From NCBI GenBank assembly GCA_023381895.1, contig JAMCTA010000177.1, forward strand, positions 1 through 5,087: a stretch of DNA of 5,087 bases, written 5' to 3'. The position numbers were made by a program, and so were the translations under genes. The DNA comes from Chloroflexota bacterium (GTDB taxonomy: Bacteria; Chloroflexota; UBA4733). Each line of letters opens with the position of its first letter. The stretch's first letter is position 1. This document shows positions 1 to 5,087 of this stretch, piece by piece. A model generated the notes under the pieces. It searched no databases, was not told the origin of the DNA, and worked only from the letters and a program-made list of their open reading frames with translations.

Positions 1-698
1 TCTTGTGGGCGGTGACGACGACGGCAACCTCGTGCGGCGCTGTGAACGCCATGCTGGACAGCTTCACGCCAATCGCCGGCATGATCCCTATGATCAACAT
101 CCAGCTTGGCGAGGTAATTTTCGGCGGCGTCGGCGCTGGGCTCTACGGCCTGCTCATGTTCGCCATCCTGGCCGTCTTCATTGCCGGGCTGATGGTTGGT
201 CGTACACCTGAGTACCTGGGCAAGAAGATTGAGCGCTTCGAGGTCAAGATGGCCATGCTCGCGGCATTGGTGCTGGCGGCAGACATCCTGGTCTTCACGG
301 CGATCGCCAGTGTCATTCCGGCAGGGACGGGTCCGCTCGGTAATCCCGGCGCTCACGGCTTCTCGGAGATTCTCTACCTCTTCACCTCCTCGACGGGTAA
401 CAACGGGTCCGCATTCGCCGGCATCGGCGCCAATACGCCGTTTTACAATATTGCGGGCGGCTTCGCTATGCTGATCGGGCGCTTCCTCATGCAGATCCCG
501 CTGCTGGCTATGGCAGGGTCGCTCGCAGCCAAGAAGAAGCTTCCGCCCAGCCTCGGGACATTCCCCACCACCGGACCGCTCTGGACCGGGCTACTGGTCG
601 GCGTGATCCTGATCGTCGGCGCGCTGACCTTTTTCCCGGCACTATCGCTCGGCCCCATCGTCGAGCAGTTCCAAATGGTTGCTGGGAAGGCATTTTAG
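1..698 (+). CDS. kdpA: Potassium-transporting ATPase subunit KdpA, C-terminal part (5' end outside window)
   Basis: KdpA is the K+-binding, channel-like inner-membrane subunit of the KdpFABC pump. The frame is open from the left edge (codons in phase with position 3) to TAG at 696-698, giving about 231 residues of a protein that is usually about 560. Counting from the codon at position 3, the third selectivity-filter loop is visible as TSCGAVN (residues 9-15) and the fourth as GNNGSAFAG (about 132-140). Between and after them lie family blocks [30 protein letters not shown] and [12 protein letters not shown], and a C-terminal [19 protein letters not shown] helix. Hydrophobic spans fall at roughly 39-67, 83-108, 147-174 and 194-224. 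The reading frame is undamaged in the visible part. kdpB starts 12 bases after the stop, so the two are cotranscribed. The TTG near position 3 is not a real start; the gene continues upstream. Confidence 0.97.
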   Translation, partial: LWAVTTTATSCGAVNAMLDSFTPIAGMIPMINIQLGEVIFGGVGAGLYGLLMFAILAVFIAGLMVGRTPEYLGKKIERFEVKMAMLAALVLAADILVFTAIASVIPAGTGPLGNPGAHGFSEILYLFTSSTGNNGSAFAGIGANTPFYNIAGGFAMLIGRFLMQIPLLAMAGSLAAKKKLPPSLGTFPTTGPLWTGLLVGVILIVGALTFFPALSLGPIVEQFQMVAGKAF

Positions 699-710
699 GA
701 ACGAAGGATA

Positions 711-2846
711 ATGGCGATGCACGATCCCAAACTGATGCGGCGGATGAATGAGCCGTCACCACCTCCCGAAAAAACGCCGGAGCAGGCAGCCATCTCCAGC
801 GAGATGAAGCGGGCGGTGGGCGCAAGGCGGCGTGGGGCGACGTTCGATCGTGTACTACTGCGCCAGGCGGTCGGTGATGCCTTTCACAAGCTTAATCCAC
901 AGCAGATGGTGCATAACCCGGTGATGTTCGTGGTGGAGGTGGGCAGCACCATCACCACCATCCAGTTTGTGCGTGAGCTTCTCAGCAAGGCACTCAGCCA
1001 TCTGCTCTTTACTGGCCAGATCACGCTCTGGCTCTGGTTCACCGTGCTCTTCGCAAACTTTGCCGAGGCCGTGGCCGAAGCACGTGGCAAAGCCCAAGCC
1101 GATAGCTTGCGACGGACGCGCCAGCAGACGACCGCCAAACTGCTGCAGCACGACGGCAGCACGCGCATGGTCAACTCGACGATGCTGCGCAAAGGTGACG
1201 AGGTGCTGGTCGAGATCAACGATCTGATCCCCGGTGACGGGGAAGTGATTGAGGGCGTCGCCTACGTCAACGAAGCAGCAATTACCGGTGAGTCCGCCCC
1301 CGTGCTCAAGGAGCCGGGTACGGACATTCGCTCCAGCGTCACAGGGGGCACCCAAGTCATTTCCGACTGGATCAAGGTGCGCATCACTTCTAATCCTGGC
1401 GAAACCTTCCTCGACCGTATGATCTCTCTTGTCGAGGGTGCCAAGCGCCAGCGAACGCCTAACGAGATCGCCCTCTCCATCCTGCTGGCAGGCCTCACCA
1501 TTATCTTCCTGCTGGTAGTAGTCACACTGCAGCCCTTCGCCATCTACGCTGGTAAGCCAATCTCTAGCACCATCCTGATCGCCTTACTGGTCTGCTTGAT
1601 TCCGACGACGATTGGCGGGCTGCTCTCCGCCATCGGCATTGCTGGCATGGATCGCGTCACGCGTTTCAACGTGCTCGCCACTTCCGGTCGCGCAGTGGAA
1701 GCGGCCGGTGATGTCAACACCCTTCTCCTAGACAAGACTGGGACAATCACCTTCGGCAACCGGCTAGCGAGCGAGTTCCTCCCCACCGTAGGCGTCTCTC
1801 AGGAACGATTGGTACGCGCATCCCTGCTATCCTCGCTGGCTGACGATACGCCGGAAGGCAAGAGCATCGTCGCCCTGGCCCGGCAAAGCGGACTGGGCGA
1901 TAGCGTGGACCTGCCATCCGGAGCAGAGTTCATTCCCTTCACGGCCCAAACCCGCATGAGTGGCATCCGTTGCGACGGCACGGTGGTGCTGAAGGGAGCC
2001 GTCGACGCCATTCGGGCTCAAGCGGACACGCTCCCGGAGGATCTACAGGGACAGTCTGACCGCATCGCCCGCGAAGGCGGCACTCCTCTAGCCGTGATGG
2101 ACGGCCGTCAGATACTGGGCTTGATCTATCTAAAAGACACCGTGAAACCAGGCATGCGTACCCGTTTCGATGAGCTGCGACGCTTAGGTATACGCACCGT
2201 GATGATCACCGGTGACAACCGCTTGACGGCGGCAACGATTGCCCGCGAGGCCGGGGTGGACGACTTCGTCGCCGAGGCCAAGCCGGAGGACAAGATGCGC
2301 CTGATCAAAGAGGAGCAAGCGCAGGGCAAGCTAGTAGCGATGACCGGTGATGGCACCAACGATGCTCCAGCGCTGGCTCAGGCCGATGTCGGCCTGGCCA
2401 TGAACTCTGGCACTCAAGCCGCCAAGGAAGCCGGCAACATGGTCGACCTGGACTCCGACCCCACCAAGCTCATCGAGGTCGTGCTGATCGGCAAACAACT
2501 CCTGATCACACGCGGCGCCATCACAACCTTCTCGATTGCGAACGATGTCGCCAAGTACTTCGCCATCATTCCGGCAATGTTCACGACCACTTATCCAGCA
2601 TTGGGAGCCTTGAACGTCATGCGCCTGGCTACGCCCCAAAGCGCCATCCTCTCCGCCGTGATCTTCAACGCTCTGATCATCGTAGCGCTCATCCCGCTCG
2701 CCTTATGTGGAGTATCCTACCGAGCGGTTTCCAGTGCGGCACTGCTACGCCGCAACCTGTTGATCTACGGCCTCGGTGGGATCGTGGCTCCCTTCATCGG
2801 CATCAAAGTCATCGACCTCATCATCGCTGTGCTGCACTTGGCGTAG
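711..2846 (+). CDS. kdpB: Potassium-transporting P-type ATPase catalytic subunit KdpB
   Basis: KdpB hydrolyses ATP to drive K+ uptake through KdpA, and is an inner-membrane P-type ATPase. The ORF is 711 residues (E. coli KdpB is 682). All catalytic motifs are present: TGES of the A domain at 192-195; the phosphorylation motif [11 protein letters not shown] with the acceptor Asp at 341; the N-domain block [13 protein letters not shown] at 500-503; and [10 protein letters not shown] at 545-554. The membrane block [20 protein letters not shown] precedes the P domain, and the C-terminal helices include [17 protein letters not shown] and [17 protein letters not shown]. The extra length is mainly a charged, proline-rich N-terminal tail of about 30 residues before the conserved [20 protein letters not shown] block. 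The start is ambiguous. ATG 711 lies 10 bases after an AGGA that overlaps the kdpA stop. ATG 717 (Met3) lies 8 bases after GAAGGA (703-708) and has the better spacing. Nothing suggests loss of function. Confidence 0.98.
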   Translation: MAMHDPKLMRRMNEPSPPPEKTPEQAAISSEMKRAVGARRRGATFDRVLLRQAVGDAFHKLNPQQMVHNPVMFVVEVGSTITTIQFVRELLSKALSHLLFTGQITLWLWFTVLFANFAEAVAEARGKAQADSLRRTRQQTTAKLLQHDGSTRMVNSTMLRKGDEVLVEINDLIPGDGEVIEGVAYVNEAAITGESAPVLKEPGTDIRSSVTGGTQVISDWIKVRITSNPGETFLDRMISLVEGAKRQRTPNEIALSILLAGLTIIFLLVVVTLQPFAIYAGKPISSTILIALLVCLIPTTIGGLLSAIGIAGMDRVTRFNVLATSGRAVEAAGDVNTLLLDKTGTITFGNRLASEFLPTVGVSQERLVRASLLSSLADDTPEGKSIVALARQSGLGDSVDLPSGAEFIPFTAQTRMSGIRCDGTVVLKGAVDAIRAQADTLPEDLQGQSDRIAREGGTPLAVMDGRQILGLIYLKDTVKPGMRTRFDELRRLGIRTVMITGDNRLTAATIAREAGVDDFVAEAKPEDKMRLIKEEQAQGKLVAMTGDGTNDAPALAQADVGLAMNSGTQAAKEAGNMVDLDSDPTKLIEVVLIGKQLLITRGAITTFSIANDVAKYFAIIPAMFTTTYPALGALNVMRLATPQSAILSAVIFNALIIVALIPLALCGVSYRAVSSAALLRRNLLIYGLGGIVAPFIGIKVIDLIIAVLHLA

Positions 2847-2925
2847 GAAACCCTCACGCTCCGACCGAGCGAAGCTGACTCGAAGAACTGAAACAACCAA
2901 ATCCTTCCCCGGTGATGTTGCGAAA

Positions 2926-2950
2926 GGCGAGGCCCTCACCCCGGCTCGCC
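2926..2950 (+). repeat. Inverted repeat: 6-bp stem, 13-base loop
   Basis: GGCGAG at 2926-2931 pairs with CTCGCC at 2945-2950. It lies in the kdpB-kdpC spacer next to the tandem repeat and may be part of the same repeat-like element. Stem stability is modest and function unknown. Confidence 0.35.
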
Positions 2951-2962
2951 AAGGCTCGCCAC
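2943..2962 (+). repeat. Short tandem duplication, two 10-bp units
   Basis: GGCTCGCCAA (2943-2952) is followed directly by GGCTCGCCAC (2953-2962), which agree at 9 of 10 positions. It points to slippage or a small duplication in the non-coding spacer. Confidence 0.6.
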
Positions 2963-2964
2963 CC

Positions 2965-2984
2965 CTCCTCCAAGCTTTGGGGGG
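2965..2984 (+). repeat. GC-rich imperfect hairpin in the kdpB-kdpC spacer
   Basis: The C/T-rich arm ending CCAA (to 2973) pairs with TTGG and the following G run (2977-2984) around a 3-base loop GCT. This gives about 8 pairs, two of them G-U. No T tract follows, so it does not look like an intrinsic terminator. It could stabilise the upstream kdpB message or be part of a repeat element. Confidence 0.4.
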
Positions 2985-3040
2985 AAGGGCAGAGAGCCTC
3001 CTGCGCAACGCCATTCTGGTTTGATTAAGAGAGTGAAGAC

Positions 3041-3057
3041 CTCTCCTATAGGGAGAG
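3041..3057 (+). repeat. Perfect 6-bp hairpin upstream of kdpC
   Basis: CTCTCC (3041-3046) and GGAGAG (3052-3057) form a perfect stem around loop TATAG, ending 7 bases before the kdpC ribosome binding site. No U tract follows. It may be a relic of a repeat element, or an RNA structure tuning kdpC translation; the sequence does not decide. Confidence 0.45.
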
Positions 3058-3064
3058 CGGATCG

Positions 3065-3070
3065 AAAGGA
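3065..3070 (+). promoter_or_regulatory. Ribosome binding site of kdpC
   Basis: AAAGGA lies 7 bases before ATG 3078. It fixes 3078 as the original kdpC start and shows that the 5' end of the broken gene is still intact. The in-frame GTG at 3237 downstream of the stop has no comparable site. Confidence 0.7.
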
Positions 3071-3077
3071 AACGGTA

Positions 3078-3686
3078 ATGCAAGACCTTGCGCGGCAACT
3101 GCGCCCAGCCATCGTCAGCTTGGCGATAATAACTGTTCTACTTGGCCTGGTCCCTGCCTCGGTCTGCTGACGCGCCGGCAAACTAGTCTTCCCGTTTCAG
3201 GCGAACGGGAGCCTGCTCAAGCGTCCTAATGGCACGGTGCTAGGCTCGACCCTCATCGGCCAGGAGTTCACAGCAGCGCGGTACTTCCATCCCCGCCCTT
3301 CCGCAACGCTGAGCACGGCAGCTACGCCTGCCCCGCAACCCTACAACGCTGCTAACTCCGGCGCCTCCAACTTGGGGCCAACCAACAAGGTCCTGATCCA
3401 GACCGTTGCCCAGCGCGCAGCCGCTTATCGCAAGGAGAACCACTTGGCACCGAAAGCGCCGGTACCGGTCGACGCCGTCACGGCGTCTGGTAGCGGGCTT
3501 GATCCCGACATTAGTCCGGCTAACGCCGCCTTGCAGGCGCCACGCGTGGCTCAGGCTCGTGGGTTGCCCCTCGCTACCGTGCAGGCGCTAGTCGCCAGGT
3601 ACACGACGGGGCGCACCTTCGGCATTCTGGGGGAGCCGCGCGTGAACGTGTTGCTGCTCAACCGGGCGCTGGATACGCTGAAGTGA
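3078..3686 (+). pseudogene. kdpC: Potassium-transporting ATPase subunit KdpC, interrupted by in-frame TGA
   Basis: KdpC is the single-span subunit that stabilises the Kdp complex and raises its K+/ATP affinity. Read from ATG 3078, the start MQDLARQLRPAIVSLAIITV and the membrane helix match the family, but codon 31 (3168-3170) is TGA. The same frame then continues without shift through [61 protein letters not shown] and a C-terminal [23 protein letters not shown] end to TGA 3684-3686. Total length is 202 codons plus the final stop; E. coli KdpC is about 190. The conserved Tyr-Pro after the helix is missing, and codons 24-33 read LVPASVC*RA. That segment is an exact reverse complement of part of kdpD. 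Restart at GTG 3237 would give a 149-residue protein without the membrane anchor, so normal function is unlikely if the sequence is correct. A sequencing or assembly error remains possible. Confidence 0.85.
3146..3176 (+). repeat. 31-bp perfect inverted repeat, kdpC arm (carries the stop codon)
   Basis: Every base of this stretch is the reverse complement of 3762-3792 in kdpD, and identity ends abruptly on both sides. In kdpC it spans the third base of codon 23 through codon 33, including TGA at 3168-3170. The flanking kdpC codons are normal and in the same frame. It occupies the place of the conserved Tyr-Pro region, so this arm is probably the recipient copy. Confidence 0.93.
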
Positions 3687-3699
3687 GTAGGCAGATCTG

Positions 3700-4878
3700 A
3701 TGGATGAGGACGCCCGGCCTCGCGAGGCCAACCGCATGTCGCCAGAAGAGGCGCTGGAGGTGGCGCGTCAGCAGACCGAGGCAGGGACCAGGGGGCGACT
3801 GCGCATCTACCTCGGCATGGCACCTGGAGTTGGCAAGACCTACGCCATGCTGCAGGAGGGGCGGCGACGCAAGGTACGGAGCACCGATGTAGTGATCGGC
3901 TTTGTCGAAACCTACGGCCGCCCCGAGACCGAGAAAGCGATCGACGACCTGGAGATCATTCCCCGGCGAAGGGTCGAGTACCGCGGTGTTGTGCTGGAGG
4001 AGATGGACACGGAGGCCGTCCTCCGCCGCCGGCCCCAAGTGGCGTTGGTGGATGAGCTCGCCCATAGTAACGCCCCGGGCTCCAAGCACAAGAAGCGCTG
4101 GCAGGACGTGGAGGAGCTACGTGATGCTGGCATTACGGTACTCTCCACCGTCAACATCCAGCATCTCGAGAGCTTGAAAGACGTCGTTGAGCATATCACT
4201 GGCGTGAAGGTAGGCGAGACGCTTCCAGACAGCGTCATCGATGGGGCCGATGAGGTAGAGCTCATCGATATGGCGCCACACGCTCTCCAGCAGCGCATCC
4301 GCCACGGCAACGTCTATCCCCAGCAACAGGCGCAGCGAGCGCTGGCAAGCTTTTTTCGAGAGGGCAATCTCACGGCGCTGCGAGAACTGGCGCTGCGACG
4401 CACCGCCCAAGGGGTCGATCAGCAACTCGAGCGCTACATGCGTGGACATGCTATTGCCGGCCCCTGGCCGGCAAGTGAGCGCGTCATGGTCTGTATCGAC
4501 GACCGTGCGATCTCGCAACGCCTCTTGCGCCGGGCTTGGCGTATTGCCGAGGCCATGCATGCTCCCCTCGTCGCCGTCACGGTGGCAAGTCCGGATCTTT
4601 ATCGCCGGTTAGATCCGGAGCGGCGAAAGCAATTGGAAGCACACCAGCGTATGGCAGAAGATCTGGGCGCTGAGGTCGTGATGCTCCATGGGACAGACGT
4701 GTCGGCGGAGCTGATTCGCTACGCACGGGAACACAACGTCGACCAGCTCGTAATCGGCCACTCGACCAAAGGTCCCTGGACAGAGCTGCTGCACGGATCG
4801 GTAGTGCGCAAGGTGCTCAAGGCGAATCCGGACATCGACGTTCACATCATCGGCGATCGCGGATTCCAGAAAGGATAG
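3700..4878 (+). CDS. kdpD: Short KdpD: N-terminal sensor and USP domains, no histidine kinase
   Basis: KdpD normally senses K+/turgor and phosphorylates KdpE. This 392-residue protein holds only the cytoplasmic N-terminal half. The KdpD ATP-binding domain (about 34-245) has Walker A GMAPGVGKT at 39-47 (Lys46), Walker-B-like VALVDELAHSNAPG with Asp118-Glu119, then KRWQDVEELRDAGI, STVNIQHLESL and FFREGNLTALRELALRR. A universal-stress-protein domain follows (about 259-387) with VIGHSTKGPW near 352-361. The protein ends cleanly where the four membrane helices of full-length KdpD (about 900 residues) would begin; no DUF4118, HisKA or HATPase segment appears downstream. Free-standing short KdpD proteins are known in some bacteria, so this may be a natural form; in S. 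aureus the KdpD USP domain binds c-di-AMP. ATG 3700 is 13 bases after kdpC with a weak AGG 8 bases upstream; Met13 (3736) is an alternative start. Confidence 0.93.
   Translation: MDEDARPREANRMSPEEALEVARQQTEAGTRGRLRIYLGMAPGVGKTYAMLQEGRRRKVRSTDVVIGFVETYGRPETEKAIDDLEIIPRRRVEYRGVVLEEMDTEAVLRRRPQVALVDELAHSNAPGSKHKKRWQDVEELRDAGITVLSTVNIQHLESLKDVVEHITGVKVGETLPDSVIDGADEVELIDMAPHALQQRIRHGNVYPQQQAQRALASFFREGNLTALRELALRRTAQGVDQQLERYMRGHAIAGPWPASERVMVCIDDRAISQRLLRRAWRIAEAMHAPLVAVTVASPDLYRRLDPERRKQLEAHQRMAEDLGAEVVMLHGTDVSAELIRYAREHNVDQLVIGHSTKGPWTELLHGSVVRKVLKANPDIDVHIIGDRGFQKG
3762..3792 (+). repeat. 31-bp perfect inverted repeat, kdpD arm (probable source copy)
   Basis: This stretch covers the last base of codon 21 and codons 22-31 of kdpD, encoding [10 protein letters not shown], just before the conserved GRLRIYLG strand and Walker A. 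It is identical to the reverse complement of 3146-3176, with 585 bases between the arms. It reads as an ordinary, in-frame but poorly conserved linker, so it is more likely the donor than the recipient. Confidence 0.93.
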
Positions 4879-4899
4879 ACAAACCGAGGGAGCCTAAAC

Positions 4900-4906
4900 A
4901 AGGAGG
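4900..4906 (+). promoter_or_regulatory. Strong orphan Shine-Dalgarno-like AAGGAGG
   Basis: AAGGAGG stands 21 bases after the kdpD stop, as if serving a next operon gene. The nearest start is GTG 4910, only 3 bases away, opening a 22-codon frame that ends at 4978 and overlaps the convergent hydrolase. It may be chance, or the remnant of a ribosome binding site for a lost downstream gene. Confidence 0.25.
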
Positions 4907-4937
4907 CACGTGAGAAAATCCACACGGACTACCAGGC

Positions 4938-5087
4938 TCAGCTTACTCCGCGACAGAACCTCTGAATGGCTGCGCTGACGACCTCCGGTTGCTCGTGAAG
5001 TACCCAGTGGCTCGATCCGGGAATACGCACGATCTCGAGTTGCTGCACCCACGCTTCCAGCCCCTCAAGATTTCCTGGGAGGAGGGC
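4938..5087 (-). CDS. Alpha/beta-fold hydrolase, C-terminal end (5' end outside window)
   Basis: On the - strand an open frame enters at 5087 and ends with TGA at 4940-4938, giving the last 49 residues. It reads LPGNLEGLEAWVQQLEIVRI, then PGSSHWVLHEQPEVV and a short terminal helix AAIQRFCRGVS. The L-P-x-N-L-E-G-L, V-R-I-P and S-H-W-V-x-H-E-Q-P-E pattern is typical of the C-terminal region of epoxide-hydrolase/haloalkane-dehalogenase-like alpha/beta hydrolases. The His of SHW (codon 5009-5007) would be the catalytic triad His. The nucleophile and acid regions lie beyond the window, so the substrate cannot be inferred. It is convergent with kdpD, its stop lying 59 bases past the kdpD stop, and probably marks the end of the kdp operon. 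Confidence 0.82.
   Translation of the reverse strand, partial: ALLPGNLEGLEAWVQQLEIVRIPGSSHWVLHEQPEVVSAAIQRFCRGVS

Larger units (their letters stand above)
2847..3077 (+). other. Long kdpB-kdpC spacer, no gene seen, structured and repeat-like
   Basis: These 231 bases separate kdpB from kdpC, genes that usually lie within a few tens of bases of each other. No convincing coding sequence is present: the open frame crossing it on the + strand overlaps the end of kdpB out of frame and matches no family I know. The middle (about 2926-2990) is C- then G-rich with a tandem repeat and two inverted repeats, and a separate hairpin lies at 3041-3057. The last bases carry the kdpC ribosome binding site. 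The texture resembles intergenic REP- or MITE-like repeats, which often contain CCCTCACCCC-type runs, but a repeat family cannot be assigned without genome copies. Confidence 0.6.

Noticed and set aside
855..1355. 166-codon - strand ORF inside kdpB and similar antisense frames
   Set aside because: These are shadows of the strongly conserved kdpB and kdpD frames, common in GC-rich coding DNA, with no family motifs.
2776..3024. 82-codon + strand ORF across the kdpB end and spacer
   Set aside because: It overlaps the conserved kdpB 3' end out of frame, has low-complexity Ser/Arg-rich composition, and shows no recognisable family motif.
3168..3170. Programmed UGA readthrough or selenocysteine in kdpC
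   Set aside because: The whole segment around the TGA departs from the family and is an exact inverted copy of kdpD. That explains the stop better than recoding, and no SECIS-like hairpin is evident directly downstream.
3229..3686. Separate short gene starting within kdpC (ATG 3229 or GTG 3237)
   Set aside because: ATG 3229 is out of frame with the KdpC coding sequence. GTG 3237 is in frame but has no clear ribosome binding site, and its product is simply the KdpC soluble domain without its anchor.
3146..3792. Invertible DNA switch (phase variation) between the two inverted-repeat arms
   Set aside because: Flipping 3177-3761 would not restore kdpC in either orientation, because the stop codon lies within the repeat itself and the kdpC 3' part would be reversed. 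No recombinase gene is visible.
4879..4937. Intrinsic terminator after kdpD
   Set aside because: Only a very weak GCCT/AGGC pairing around 4892-4907 is seen, and no T tract follows on either strand.

Overview
The window is most of a kdp operon, which encodes the high-affinity ATP-driven K+ uptake system KdpFABC. In + strand order it holds the 3' part of kdpA, a complete kdpB, a kdpC broken by an in-frame stop, and a short stand-alone kdpD (N-terminal KdpD plus USP domains only). At the right edge is the C-terminal end of a convergent alpha/beta-hydrolase gene on the - strand. The start of the operon (kdpF, the first part of kdpA and the promoter) lies left of the window. No RNA gene, CRISPR array, transposase or phage gene is visible.

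The DNA is GC-rich and the coding style is bacterial, with Shine-Dalgarno sites before kdpB and kdpC and tight operon spacing. The sequence alone does not fix the taxon. A KdpD without a histidine kinase is known from lineages such as cyanobacteria and Deinococcus, so a non-enterobacterial, GC-rich host of that general kind (or Chloroflexota) is plausible, but this is inference.

Layout: kdpA 3' end (1-698); 12-bp gap; kdpB (711-2846); an unusually long 231-bp spacer with tandem-repeat and hairpin structure (2847-3077); kdpC remnant (3078-3686); 13-bp gap; short kdpD (3700-4878); a 59-bp gap with no convincing terminator; hydrolase 3' end (4938-5087, - strand). KdpA is the K+-selective pore subunit, KdpB the P-type ATPase, KdpC the single-span subunit needed for complex assembly and affinity, and KdpD the K+/nucleotide-sensing module. 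No histidine kinase domain or KdpE response regulator is present in the window.

The most striking observation is a perfect 31-bp inverted repeat. The stretch of kdpC that contains the premature TGA (3146-3176) is the exact reverse complement of codons 22-31 of kdpD plus one base (3762-3792). It replaces, at about the same length and without shifting the frame, the part of kdpC that normally carries the conserved Tyr-Pro motif at the end of the membrane helix. The kdpC lesion therefore looks like a templated inverted copy from kdpD (template switching or a gene-conversion-like event, or an assembly/amplification artefact) rather than a simple point mutation.
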